Assembly (NCBI GenBank): GCA_002841945.1
Contig: PHBI01000018.1
Location: 1-53,318 of the forward strand
DNA length: 53,318 nt
From: Deltaproteobacteria bacterium HGW-Deltaproteobacteria-14
Lineage (GTDB): Bacteria; Myxococcota_A; UBA9042; PHBI01
Direction: 5' to 3'
Part shown: positions 35,406-45,892 of the stretch, piece by piece
Layout of the letters: each line of letters begins with the position of its first letter
Position numbering within the stretch: position 1 is the first letter of the stretch
Notes under the pieces: model-generated
The model's database searches: none
Seen by the model: the letters and a program-made list of their open reading frames with translations, nothing else
What the model was told of the DNA's origin: nothing
Translations under genes and position numbers: made by a program

Positions 35406-35965
35406 GCAGCGCCGAGGCGAGCTACCTCCAGCTCGCCGCCAAGGTAGACGCGTTCTTCGGGCGCGTCCGGGAACGGTACCCGGACGCGCTGCACTGCGAG
35501 AAGGGCTGCAGTTCCTGTTGTAACCAGCACTTGTCAGTCATTACGACCGAGTTTCGCCGCATTGCACAGGCCGTCCTCGCGCTGCCGCCGGCGGGGCGCG
35601 CGGCGCTCTCGGTCCGCCTCGACGCGGGGCGGGCCGATCCGCGCTGCCCGCTCCTCGACGACGCTGGGGCGTGCCGGGTCTACGCCGCGCGCCCGATGAT
35701 CTGCCGCAGCCACGGCCTGCCCATCGCCTTGCCCGCGGCGGTCGCGGCCTCGGGCAGCGCGCCCACCGAGCCGCCGGGTCGCGACGTCTGCCCGCTGAAC
35801 TTCACCGCCGGGCCGCCCCTCGAGGCCGTCGACGCCGACTGCGTCCTCGATCTCTCCCACTTCGACCGGGTCCTCGGCCTCATCGACCGCTTGGGCGGCG
35901 GCGACGGCGGCCGGGTGGACCTCATCGACGGGCTTCGGGCGCTGCTCGAGCCCGCCCAAGGATAG
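35402..35965 (+). CDS. YkgJ-family cysteine-cluster protein
   Basis: The 187-residue protein has the CxxxCxxCC cluster typical of YkgJ-type proteins (CEKGCSSCC about residue 30), a second pair CPLLDDAGACRVY, then PMICRSHG and DVCPLN. These cysteines are expected to bind an Fe-S cluster or zinc. Starting codon is TTG 35402, overlapping the ilvE stop, and no ATG/GTG alternative would keep the whole domain. About 60 bases around 35500-35565 use rare codons (TTG, TCA, AGT, TGT) unlike the surroundings. The biochemical role of the family is unresolved. Confidence 0.85.
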   Translation: MSSAEASYLQLAAKVDAFFGRVRERYPDALHCEKGCSSCCNQHLSVITTEFRRIAQAVLALPPAGRAALSVRLDAGRADPRCPLLDDAGACRVYAARPMICRSHGLPIALPAAVAASGSAPTEPPGRDVCPLNFTAGPPLEAVDADCVLDLSHFDRVLGLIDRLGGGDGGRVDLIDGLRALLEPAQG

Positions 35966-35971
35966 CGTCCC

Positions 35972-36973
35972 ATGTCAGGTAGCAGCACCTCGAGCGTCAT
36001 CGCCGGCGTCAGCGCGAACATCCTGGTCACCATCGCGAAGTTCATCGGCTGGGCCTTCACCGGCTCCTCGGCGCTCCTGTCCGAGGCCATCCACTCGGTC
36101 GCCGACACCTCGAACCAGGCGCTGCTGCTGCTCGGGCTGAGGCGCTCCGAGCGCCCGGCGGACTCCCATCACCCCTTCGGCTACGGCCGTGATCGCTTCT
36201 TCTGGGGGCTCGTCAGCGCGCTCGGCATCTTCTTCGTCGGCGCCGGCGTGACCCTCATGCACGGCATCGAGGCGCTGATAGACCCTCACCCGGTCAGCCA
36301 CAGCTGGGTGACGTGGGTCGTGCTCGGCATCGCGCTCGTCCTCGAGGGGGGCGCGCTCATGATCGCGCTGCGCGGGATCGCGCGCGACGCCCAGCACGCC
36401 GGGATGTCCGTGCGCCGCTACGTCACCGAGGGCAAGGACCCCACGACCCTCGCCATCATCCTCGAGGACGGCGCCGCCGTCTTGGGGGTCGTCATCGCCG
36501 CGATCTGCATCGGGCTGGCCGAGGTCACCGGCGAGGTGTTCTGGGACGGGCTGGCCTCGATCCTCATCGGCGTCCTGCTCGCCTTCGTCGCGGTGTTCCT
36601 GGTCGCGAAGAACCGCACCTACCTCATCACCAAGGCGATCGACGACGACGTCGCCGACAAGGTCCGCGGCATCATCAACGCGAGCGACGCGGTCGAGGGC
36701 ATCTCGTCATTCACCGGGACGGTGCAGGCCCTCGGCACCTACCGCATCGCCGCCGACCTGGACTTCGCGGGCGTCCGGATCGCCGAGAAGCTCCTGACCG
36801 CCGATGACCTGGCGGCGGTCCGCGCGACCGCGGACGACGCCGCGCTCACCGCGTGGCTCGGGGCCTTCGCCGAGCGCGTCATCGAGGGGGTCGGCGACGA
36901 AGCCGACGCCATCGAGGCCAAGATCCGCGAGGCCGTCCCCGAGGCCCGCTACGTCGACCTCGAGCAGGACTGA
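35972..36973 (+). CDS. Cation diffusion facilitator transporter, SLC30A9-like
   Basis: The 333-residue protein has about six membrane helices. Metal-site residues include LLSEAIHSVADTSNQ (HxxxD in the second helix) and LAIILEDGAAVLGVV in the fifth, followed by a cytoplasmic C-terminal domain. The HPFGYGRDRFFW and RYVTEGKDPTT segments match the SLC30A9-like branch of the family. It likely exports Zn2+ or another divalent metal in exchange for protons. It starts six bases after the YkgJ-like gene stop and is probably in the same operon. Confidence 0.9.
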   Translation: MSGSSTSSVIAGVSANILVTIAKFIGWAFTGSSALLSEAIHSVADTSNQALLLLGLRRSERPADSHHPFGYGRDRFFWGLVSALGIFFVGAGVTLMHGIEALIDPHPVSHSWVTWVVLGIALVLEGGALMIALRGIARDAQHAGMSVRRYVTEGKDPTTLAIILEDGAAVLGVVIAAICIGLAEVTGEVFWDGLASILIGVLLAFVAVFLVAKNRTYLITKAIDDDVADKVRGIINASDAVEGISSFTGTVQALGTYRIAADLDFAGVRIAEKLLTADDLAAVRATADDAALTAWLGAFAERVIEGVGDEADAIEAKIREAVPEARYVDLEQD

Positions 36974-36990
36974 GAGGGGTCGGACCGAGA

Positions 36991-37073
36991 CGGGGTCAGG
37001 CAGCCTCGCTCTTTCGGGCTCGCCGGGCCAAACGCGAAGCGGGCCAGGCGGTGGCGAAACCGACCTGACCCCG
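36991..37073. repeat. REP-like inverted repeat element
   Basis: CGGGGTCAGG at 36991-37000 pairs with CCTGACCCCG at 37064-37073. Inside lies a second hairpin, CGCCGGGCC with GGGCCAGGCG (about 37021-37050). This compact nested palindrome resembles REP-type elements. It lies between the CDF transporter gene and the rhodanese lipoprotein gene, and no transposase is present nearby. Confidence 0.55.
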
Positions 37074-37238
37074 GTTCCGGGCTTCGAACCACGGCGGTCA
37101 CGTAGGCGCCGTCTGCGTCGTCGGTCGGGCGTCAGCGGCGTCCCCTTGACCCGCCGCGCATCGGTGAGCCTCCTGTCCAACCGTGCCGGTCGCCGAGCCG
37201 GCGCGGCGTCCCCTCCAGCCACCCGCCCGGAGCGCTCC

Positions 37239-38270
37239 ATGATCCGCGTCCACTACGCCGTCCTCCCGGCGCTGCTGCTCCTGCTCACCCCTGCGTGCGG
37301 CTCCGACGCCTCCGAGCCGCTCGGGACCTGCGGTCTCCCCATCTCCCAGTGCGTCGCCGACGACGCGACCGGCGCGGACACGCTCGGCGCCGACGCGACC
37401 GGCGCCGACGCCGCGGCGGACGCGCTCGACGACGCAGCGATCGCCGACAGCGCGGTCGCGGACACGCTCGCGGCGCCCGACACCGCAGCGGACACGCTGG
37501 AGCCGGCGCCGACCCCCGAGGACTGGATCGTCGACGCCGCGTGGCTCGAGGCTCACCTCGACGACCCCACGGTCGCGGTGGTCGACGCCCGCTCCGCCAG
37601 CGCCTGGACCGCCTCGCGCATCCCCGGCGCCGTCAGCGTCGATGTGGCCGACCTGCGCGCGACCGTCGACGGCGTGTCGAGCCAGGTGGCGCCCGCCGAT
37701 CAGGTCGCCACCGCCCTCGCGGCCGCCGGCCTCGCCCCGGGCACCACCGCGGTGGTCGCCGGCCCGACCAACGACACCGCGACGGCGCGGCTCGTGTGGA
37801 CCCTGGCCTACTACGGCCACGACGCCCGCCTCCTCGACGGCGGCTATGGGGCCTGGTCCGGCGCCACCGACACCGCCGCGCCGGCCACGACCACCACCAG
37901 CTACCCGACCCCGCGCGCGGACGACGCGCTGCGGGTGACCGGCGCCTGGGTGCTCGATCACCTCGACGACAGCGCCGTCGTCCTGGTCGACGCTCGCACC
38001 GCCGGCGAGTTCGCCTCCGGCCACATCCCCGGCGCCCTCAACGTGCCCTGGCAGGACAACGTCGCCGGTGGGGTCATGAGGTCGACCGACGCGGTCGCCG
38101 CGCTCTACGCCCAGATCCCCGACGACGTGACGGTCGTGGCCTACTGCGCCAGCGGCACCCGCGCCTCGATGACCTGGCTCGCCCTGAGCTGGCTCGGTTA
38201 CCCCGACGTGCGCCTCTACGACGGCTCGTGGGCCGAGTGGTCGACCCTCCCGGGCGCGCCCGTGGAGTGA
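37239..38270 (+). CDS. Lipoprotein with two rhodanese domains
   Basis: The 343-residue protein has a lipoprotein signal with lipobox LTPACGS (Cys about residue 21), an Ala/Asp/Thr-rich linker to about residue 88, then two rhodanese domains as in thiosulfate or mercaptopyruvate sulfurtransferases. The first domain (about 90-215) has VVAGPTNDTATARLV where the active loop belongs and no Cys. The second has the loop YCASGTRAS with catalytic Cys. It is therefore a surface or periplasmic sulfurtransferase of the GlpE/SseA type with one dead domain, which is the standard pattern of the family. The sulfur donor and acceptor are unknown. Confidence 0.85.
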   Translation: MIRVHYAVLPALLLLLTPACGSDASEPLGTCGLPISQCVADDATGADTLGADATGADAAADALDDAAIADSAVADTLAAPDTAADTLEPAPTPEDWIVDAAWLEAHLDDPTVAVVDARSASAWTASRIPGAVSVDVADLRATVDGVSSQVAPADQVATALAAAGLAPGTTAVVAGPTNDTATARLVWTLAYYGHDARLLDGGYGAWSGATDTAAPATTTTSYPTPRADDALRVTGAWVLDHLDDSAVVLVDARTAGEFASGHIPGALNVPWQDNVAGGVMRSTDAVAALYAQIPDDVTVVAYCASGTRASMTWLALSWLGYPDVRLYDGSWAEWSTLPGAPVE

Positions 38271-38283
38271 TGAAGCGCTCGCC

Positions 38284-40350
38284 TCACGGCGCCGTCAGGA
38301 ACTCGACCATCTGCGCCTGCGCTGCCGCCGTGACCGCGGGGTCGCTCCAGTCCAGCAGCAGCTGATGCACCCCGTCGAAGGACGCGACGCCGTCGAGGGG
38401 CGGCGCGTCGCTCTGCCAGGTCGGTAGGCCCAGATCGAGCGCGACCGGCGGGATCTGGGGGAAGCTCGCGGTGTCGTCGGCCCCGGCGGCCAGCGCGCGC
38501 ACGAGCCGCGCGTTGGTCGAGTTCGGCACCACCAGATCGCGCAGCGCCAGCTGCACCAGCACCCGTGGCCGCGCGTTGCCGAGGTCCCCTGACAGCACCG
38601 CCGGCGCGAAGGTCAGCGGGTCGACCGTGGCCAGGATCGTCTCGGCGACGCGGTCGAACAGCTGGCGGGCGCCGTCGTCGGGGAGCATGGCGCGCTCCTG
38701 GCCGGCGAGCAGGCCGAACCCGGGCGCGTTCGCCGTCAGGTAGAGCAGCACGTCCACGTCCGAGTGCAGCGCCGGGCTCTCCTCGAGGATCTCGAGCAGG
38801 CTGCCGCCCGGCACCGACAGGACCGCGCGGTCCACGTCCGGGCTGACGGCGGCGATGGCGGTCCCCAGGATCGAGCCGAGGCTGTGCCCGACGAGGTGGA
38901 TCGCGCCGTAGTCGTCGGGGACGGCGTCGCCGTCGAGGTCGATCAGCGGGCTCGCGCCGTCCGCCGCCGCCACGACGCGGATCAGCGCCAGCACGTCGAC
39001 GATGGACTGGCGCAGCTTGTCGCGGGTCCGCGCCAGGAAGGTCGTGTCGATGAACGGGTCCGGGAAGCGCTGGCCCGCGACGGCGAGGACCGGATCGAGC
39101 TTGGCGGCGAAGTCCCCCTCCGGCACCGCGATGTCCGCCTGGCGCGCGCCGTGCTGGTAGAAGTCGATGGCCACGACGACGTGGCCTGCGGCGCACAGCG
39201 CGTTGGCGGCGGTCAGCCAGTCCTCCTTCTGACGCGAGATGCCGTGGAGCGCGACGGCGACCGGGGGCGGGTCGGCATGCACCCTCGGGAACACGGCCAG
39301 GTAGGGGATGACGCGGCTCGGCGCCGCGGCTGACAGCGACAGCGGGTTGTCGGTGGTGAACGCGACCAGCGGGTTGCGCGCCAGGAACGTGCCGTTCGTG
39401 TAGAGCGCCTGCTCGTCGTAGACGGTGTCCGAGACGAAGTTCGGCGTCGCCAGCGCGCCGACCACGACGCGGTCGATGGCGTCCGTCGGGAGCCCGGCGG
39501 CGCCGGCCGCGGCGAAGTAGGCGGCGACCTCGTGAGGTGTCTGGGCGACGACGTGGGCGTCCCCGACCGCGATCTCGCGCACGTCGGCCGGAAACAGCGG
39601 CGTGATGTCGAGGAGCTCGTCCGCGCCGCCCCGGTCCACCGGGACCTTGCCGTCGACGTAGCGCGCGAGGAGCGCGAGCTGTCGGGTGTCGTCGGTCACC
39701 GTGAAGGTGAAGAAGGCGATCGTGTCGGTGCGCGCGCGGATGTCCTCGTCGACCGCCGCGACGGCCCCGAAGGCGCCGTCGGTGAGCGGATCCCCATCGC
39801 GCTGCACACGGGCATAGTCGCTTGACGTGATTGCTTCTGTCCCGTCTCGGCTGTGCACTGCACCAGAGACGACCGCGACGGCGTAGGTGCCCGCCTCCCA
39901 GGGGGCGAGCGGGGTCGCCGTCACGGTGTTGCTGCGGGGGTCGACCCGCACGGCGCCGAGGGGGACCCGCCGCGGGGGATCGCTGCTCGTGCGGTAGACA
40001 CGGATGGCGTTGTCGAGGCCGCCCTGGGCGATCCAGCCGCCGGCGTCGTCGGGCGACGGGGTGAAGGGCAGGCGGATCGCGGTGGCCGCGCCGAAGCCGT
40101 CGCGGTGGGTGTCGCCGAGCTGGCGCAGGAAGGGGAGGGTGAGGAGCTGCCGCTCCGAGAAGGCGTCGATGAGCTCGTCGCCGCGGTAGCGATCGGTCGG
40201 GTAGACGTGCTCGGTCAGATCCTCGGCGCCGCGATCGAAGCCGACCGTCAGGGTCCGCTCCTGGCACGCGCCCAGCGCCAGCGCCAGCGCTAGCGCGGCT
40301 ATCGCTCCGTGTCGATGGTGTTGCACGCCGCGCGTCCCCCTCACGCTCAC
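38284..40350 (-). CDS. Large lipase-like lipoprotein (alpha/beta hydrolase)
   Basis: The 688-residue protein has a lipoprotein signal with lipobox LALGAC, and an N-terminal part resembling the bacterial virulence-factor lipase N-terminal domain (VYPTDRYR, DGFGAATAIRLPF). The alpha/beta hydrolase part has PPVAVALHGISRQKEDW and nucleophile elbow LVGHSLGSILG. A C-terminal Asp/His pair is expected in LRDLVVPNST and SFDGVHQLLLDW. It probably hydrolyses esters or lipids at the cell surface. A patch at 39795-39862 uses rare codons. It converges on the rhodanese lipoprotein gene. Confidence 0.85.
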   Translation of the reverse strand: MSVRGTRGVQHHRHGAIAALALALALGACQERTLTVGFDRGAEDLTEHVYPTDRYRGDELIDAFSERQLLTLPFLRQLGDTHRDGFGAATAIRLPFTPSPDDAGGWIAQGGLDNAIRVYRTSSDPPRRVPLGAVRVDPRSNTVTATPLAPWEAGTYAVAVVSGAVHSRDGTEAITSSDYARVQRDGDPLTDGAFGAVAAVDEDIRARTDTIAFFTFTVTDDTRQLALLARYVDGKVPVDRGGADELLDITPLFPADVREIAVGDAHVVAQTPHEVAAYFAAAGAAGLPTDAIDRVVVGALATPNFVSDTVYDEQALYTNGTFLARNPLVAFTTDNPLSLSAAAPSRVIPYLAVFPRVHADPPPVAVALHGISRQKEDWLTAANALCAAGHVVVAIDFYQHGARQADIAVPEGDFAAKLDPVLAVAGQRFPDPFIDTTFLARTRDKLRQSIVDVLALIRVVAAADGASPLIDLDGDAVPDDYGAIHLVGHSLGSILGTAIAAVSPDVDRAVLSVPGGSLLEILEESPALHSDVDVLLYLTANAPGFGLLAGQERAMLPDDGARQLFDRVAETILATVDPLTFAPAVLSGDLGNARPRVLVQLALRDLVVPNSTNARLVRALAAGADDTASFPQIPPVALDLGLPTWQSDAPPLDGVASFDGVHQLLLDWSDPAVTAAAQAQMVEFLTAP

Positions 40351-40383
40351 CTCCGAGCCCAGCGATGGACGCCCAGCCTACAC

Positions 40384-41403
40384 CTATTCGACCGTCACCC
40401 GCACCGTGGCGTCGACGGTGATCGCGTCCCCCGGCACGACCGCCACAGCCCCGAGCCCGTAGCGCCCGGCCGGCGCGGTCACGCGCAGCGCGCCCGTGAA
40501 CCGGCCGTCGCTCACCGGCAGCTCCACCGCCGCGACGGCGGTGCCGCCCTCGGGCGGGATCAGCAGCAGCCAGACGGCGCTCGCCCCCGGCGCCTCACCG
40601 CTCACGGCGTAGCGTCGTCCCCGCGCGAAGAGCCGCGCTGGGAGCCCGCGCAGCGCCGCCACGCCGGTCGCCGCGAAGGCGCCCGGGGGCAGCGCGCTCG
40701 GCGCCCCGGCGACGATCAAGCTGGCGCCGTCGTCGTCGCCCGCCGTGACGACGTCGCCCAGCTCCGGCAGCAGCGCGCAGCCGGCGCCGCCCGGGTCGAC
40801 GAAGCGCGCTGGCAGGCTCTGACTCCAGGCGTTCTCGAGCGCGAAGTGCAGGTGGGGACCGGTCATCTGCCCGCTGAGCCCGGTGGTGGCGAGGACGTCC
40901 CCCGCCCGGACGGGGTCCCCGGGCGCCACCGTCGCGCTCCCCGCGGCGAGGTGGACGTAGCTCGTGAAGAGGCCGCCGCCGTGGTCGACGAGGACGAAGT
41001 TGGCGTCGACCCGGTAGCCGTCCGAGGTCCCGTAGCGCGTCGAGTCGTCGCGCACATAGGCGACGATCCCGGGCGCCGCGGCCCGCACCGGGGTCCCCTC
41101 GGGGAGCGCGAAGTCCCACGCCCATGCGTCCGCGCCGAGGTGGGTCGGGGGTTGCGCGTTGCCCTGGGTCACCTCGACCGGCGTCCCCGGCGGCAGCGGC
41201 AGGGCGAGCGCCAGCGGGATGGGAGCGCCGCTCAGGGCGTGGTCGGCGTACAGCGCCTCCGGCGTCGGGGCCAGCGCCCACTCGGGGCAGGGGTGGTCGG
41301 CCGGGACCGTCGGCGGGCCGCCCCCGTCGGCGTCACAGGCGTCCAGCGCCACCAGGGCCAAGAGCCCGAGCGCGCTGGCCAGCCGTATGTTGCATCGCAG
41401 CAT
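40384..41403 (-). CDS. M23-family peptidase-like lipoprotein
   Basis: The 339-residue protein has an N-terminal hydrophobic signal ending in LVALDACDAD (Cys about residue 23, an imperfect lipobox). The M23/LytM domain (about 85-220) contains AWAWDFALPEGTPVRA, VLVDHGGGLFTSYVHL, and GPHLHF. The HLHF and the Asp in WDF are canonical zinc ligands, and an upstream His (THLGAD) may complete the site. A C-terminal beta-domain follows. It likely cuts or binds peptidoglycan cross-bridges, and activity is probable but not certain. It lies 33 bases from the lipase-like gene on the same strand. Confidence 0.83.
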   Translation of the reverse strand: MLRCNIRLASALGLLALVALDACDADGGGPPTVPADHPCPEWALAPTPEALYADHALSGAPIPLALALPLPPGTPVEVTQGNAQPPTHLGADAWAWDFALPEGTPVRAAAPGIVAYVRDDSTRYGTSDGYRVDANFVLVDHGGGLFTSYVHLAAGSATVAPGDPVRAGDVLATTGLSGQMTGPHLHFALENAWSQSLPARFVDPGGAGCALLPELGDVVTAGDDDGASLIVAGAPSALPPGAFAATGVAALRGLPARLFARGRRYAVSGEAPGASAVWLLLIPPEGGTAVAAVELPVSDGRFTGALRVTAPAGRYGLGAVAVVPGDAITVDATVRVTVE

Positions 41404-41409
41404 TGCGGC

Positions 41410-43416
<2,007 letters not shown>

Positions 43417-43533
43417 GGGGCTCCAGGTGGCGCCGCATGCTGGGCGGCCGCTTGCGCAACGCGGCCCGGGGGCGTTAAATGGTGCCCCGAGCAGGAACAG
43501 CCTACGTTTGCCGTCACGAAGGGTCGAGACCGG

Positions 43534-44250
43534 ATGTCCGAAAACAACCTCCCAGATCAGATCGAGTTCGCCGCCGCGGGCGAGGGTACTCTCATCGCGT
43601 TCTTCGAGCAGATGGCCTCCGAGGTCGGCGACGCACACCACGAGATCCTCAACGAGCTCGCACGCGCGTTGACCGAGCGCGGTTGGGTGCAGCCCATCGA
43701 TCAGATCGTCAAGAAGCTCGCGGAGCACCTCGGCGAGGACAAGGTCAACGGCGCGCTCGCCGAGCTCGAGCGCCGGCGCCTGGTCAAGCTCGCCCGCGGC
43801 GACAACCGCTTCGTCGGGATCCTCGGCTGTCTCTCCGTCGGGCGGACCATCCACCGCGCGCACCTCTCGACCGGCGTGGACGTCTTCACCTTCGGCGGCT
43901 TCGATCAGCTCACGCTGAACCACACGCTCCTCAAGGACCTCGACGTCTTCACGACCTGCGCCAACTCCGGCCAGGAGATCCACCTCAAGATCGCCGGCGA
44001 CCAGATCGTCGACTCGAACATCAACGGGATCGCCGGGTTCATCGCGAACTGGGACGGCAAGCAGGCTCTCGAGGAGGTCGCCGCCAACTCGAACCTGTTC
44101 GCGAGCGACGCCGACCTCGAGGCCTGGCAGGAGAAGCACCCCGAGGTCGACGGCATGGGCCTGCCGGCGGACCTCTTCCTGTGGGTCGGCATGAGCGCCG
44201 CCCAGGAGCTCGGCGGTGCGCGCTTCAAGCTCATCGGCCATTCTGAATAG
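43534..44250 (+). CDS. MerB-fold protein lacking the catalytic cysteines
   Basis: The 238-residue protein has an N-terminal winged-helix part (about 35-95) and a C-terminal half that aligns with alkylmercury lyase Mer[13 protein letters not shown] against [21 protein letters not shown] against SHCAATGAPVSL, and [16 protein letters not shown] against HFFASVPTAEDWASKH. In that alignment Asp99 is kept (D124) and Cys117 is kept (C142), but catalytic Cys96 is Gly121 and Cys159/160 are Ala183/184. It therefore should not cleave carbon-mercury bonds. A regulatory or ligand-binding role is inferred. Alignment was done from memory of MerB, so the residue matches are approximate. It ends at TAG directly joined to the structured repeat. 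Confidence 0.72.
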   Translation: MSENNLPDQIEFAAAGEGTLIAFFEQMASEVGDAHHEILNELARALTERGWVQPIDQIVKKLAEHLGEDKVNGALAELERRRLVKLARGDNRFVGILGCLSVGRTIHRAHLSTGVDVFTFGGFDQLTLNHTLLKDLDVFTTCANSGQEIHLKIAGDQIVDSNINGIAGFIANWDGKQALEEVAANSNLFASDADLEAWQEKHPEVDGMGLPADLFLWVGMSAAQELGGARFKLIGHSE

Positions 44251-44433
44251 ATGCGCTCGCTCGGGGGGCGCTGAATTCAACGACCCGCATCCCTAACTTG
44301 GCGCCAGCAAGCTGGCACCAAGTTGGGAACCCTCGTGCGGGTCGTCGCAGGCGCCCCACCTCGCTCGCTTCCCCCTAACCGCCTACGGCGGTCCCCCGCT
44401 GGCGCGGGGGAGGTGTGTCGCCTTCGGCGACGG
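44251..44433 (+). repeat. Structured dispersed element, copy 1
   Basis: It starts right after the MerB-like TAG with ATGCGCTCG, then has a three-tier hairpin: GGGG-GCGC with GGCGCCCC, ACGACCCGCA with TGCGGGTCGT, and AACTTGGCGCCAGC with GCTGGCACCAAGTT around an AA loop. The unpaired 3' strand carries GGGAACCCTCG. A second half has CCGCC/GGCGG, CCCGC/GCGGG and TCGCC/GGCGA hairpins. The same plan recurs at 45622-45870. Confidence 0.85.
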
Positions 44434-44778
44434 GCTCCATCGCCGACAAGGTCGCGCTCACTCGCGTCCTGAAGCCGTCCGCGCTGAATCCGTCACTCAG
44501 CGGGAACGTGCGAGAGGTTCATCGCACCCGAGGCGAGCGCACCAGATCGAAATACTCGCGCCGCGGATCGGCTTACTGCCTGCGTGATCTGCGATTGTGG
44601 AAAAATTGACGATCGATCGACGCGTGCTACTACGGGCATCGTCGCGCTGATCCTTCAGCGCGGCAGCCACCTCGGGCGCGCGACCGGGGTTCCCATCGAC
44701 ACCTCGCCGGCCACGGTCGCCGGCCGCCCGCTCCGACGGGTGGCCTTGCGATTGGGCCGCGCCGTGCCAGGAGCCCGC
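44434..44778. promoter_or_regulatory. Non-coding region ahead of the Dam-type gene, rich in GATC
   Basis: No gene is supported in these 345 bases. Six GATC sites occur within 44545-44652 (44545, 44566, 44586, 44611, 44615, 44649). Around 44597-44620 it is AT-rich, with TTGTGGAAAA close to a DnaA-box pattern and a possible -35 TTGACG at 44606-44611 with TACTAC 16 bases on. Two GATC sites fall in that spacer. Confidence 0.5.
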
Positions 44779-45621
44779 ATGTCGACGTCCCTGTTTCCGG
44801 TCATTCAGCGCGTCCCCCGTCGAGACGCCGAGCCCGTCGTCAAGTGGGCCGGCGGCAAGGCCCGCCTCGTCCCACAGCTGACGCCGCTCTTCCCCGACAC
44901 CTGGGGCCGCTACTACGAGCCCTTCCTCGGCGGCGCGGCGATGTTCCTCGCGCTGCAGCCGGGTGGCGCGGTGCTGGCCGACATCAACCCGGACCTGGTG
45001 ACCCTCTATCAGGTTATCCAGGAGGATGTCGACGCGCTCATCACCGACCTCGGGCGGCATCGCTACGAGAAGAACTACTACTACGCCGTGCGCGCCCAGG
45101 ATCCGGCGCGCCTCAGCCGCGTGCAGCGCGCGTCGCGCACGCTGTACCTGAACCGCACCTGCTTCAACGGGCTCTACCGCGTCAATCGCCGCGGCGAGTT
45201 CAACGTGCCCTTCGGTCGCTACACGAACCCGACCATCGTCGCCCCTGACCGCCTGCGCGCGGTCAGCGCCGCGCTCGACGGCTGCACCGTCGCCTGCGTC
45301 GACTACGCCACCGCCACGGCGACGGCCGGGCCCGGCGACCTCGTCTACTTCGATCCGCCGTACTTCCCGCTGACGCGCACCTCGAACTTCACGAGCTACA
45401 CCAAGGGCGCCTTCGGTCCCGACGACCAGCGGCGCCTCGCCGAGGCCTTCGACGACCTCACCCGCCGCGGCGTCGCATGCGTCCAGAGCAACAGCGACAC
45501 GCCGTTCATCCGCGACCTCTACGCGCACCATCGCATCGACACCGTCACGGCCCACCGCGCCATCAGCCGCGACCCCGCGACCCGCGGCACCGTGACCGAG
45601 GTCGTCATCCGGAATTATTAG
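44779..45621 (+). CDS. DNA adenine-N6 methyltransferase, Dam/DpnM type
   Basis: The 280-residue protein has the D12 class (alpha-type) methylase order: motif X VVKWAGGKARLV, motif I YYEPFLGGAAMF, DINPDLVTLYQVI, the target-domain segment NRTCFNGLYRVNRRGEFNVPFGRY, and catalytic motif IV DPPY at about residues 192-195. This class usually methylates adenine in GATC; the actual site is inferred. ATG 44779 is chosen for CAGGAG upstream and because homologues begin shortly before KWAGGK; the frame stays open to 44584. No restriction endonuclease is adjacent, so it is either solitary or a remnant. Structured repeats flank it on both sides. Confidence 0.92.
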   Translation: MSTSLFPVIQRVPRRDAEPVVKWAGGKARLVPQLTPLFPDTWGRYYEPFLGGAAMFLALQPGGAVLADINPDLVTLYQVIQEDVDALITDLGRHRYEKNYYYAVRAQDPARLSRVQRASRTLYLNRTCFNGLYRVNRRGEFNVPFGRYTNPTIVAPDRLRAVSAALDGCTVACVDYATATATAGPGDLVYFDPPYFPLTRTSNFTSYTKGAFGPDDQRRLAEAFDDLTRRGVACVQSNSDTPFIRDLYAHHRIDTVTAHRAISRDPATRGTVTEVVIRNY

Positions 45622-45870
45622 ATGCGCTCGTTCGGGGCGCCTCGGTGGAACGCCTCACCCATCCCGCCGTGGAGCTCGCAAGCTCGCCCCACGGCGGGAA
45701 CCCTCGGGGTGAGACGTTCCAGGCGCCCCTCACTCGCTCGCCCTCACCCGCCTGCGGCGCCCGTCGCTCGCTCGCCCCCACCCGCCTGCGGCGCCCGTCG
45801 CTCGCTCGCCCCCACCCGCCTGCGGCGCCCCCCGCTCGCGCGGGGGGAGGTGTGTCGGCTCCGCCGAGGG
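45622..45870 (+). repeat. Structured dispersed element, copy 2
   Basis: It starts after the Dam-type TAG with ATGCGCTCG and repeats the plan of copy 1 with different stems: GGGGCGCC with GGCGCCCC, GGAACG with CGTTCC, CTCACCC with GGGTGAG, CCGCCGTGG with CCACGGCGG, all around the AA loop, with GGGAACCCTCG kept unpaired. The second half ends in CCCCCCGC/GCGGGGGG and GTCGGCTCCGCCGAGG. It contains a 34-bp tandem repeat. Confidence 0.85.
45733..45834 (+). repeat. Three tandem 34-bp units inside structured element copy 2
   Basis: Units at 45733-45766, 45767-45800 and 45801-45834 each carry CTCGCTCGCCC, then CACCCGCCTGCGGCG. They differ at one or a few positions. Copy 1 of the element has a single equivalent unit, so this copy appears to have expanded. 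Confidence 0.9.
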
Positions 45871-45892
45871 TCGGACCCGCGCGTTCCAGTTG

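Noticed and set aside
37060..37110. T-arm-like sequence resembling part of a tRNA
   Set aside because: TTCGAA appears within GC-rich context but no acceptor, D or anticodon stems could be paired around it.
44584..44778. Extra 65 codons in front of the Dam-type protein
   Set aside because: The frame is open but lacks conserved sequence. The ribosome site and family N-terminus support ATG 44779.
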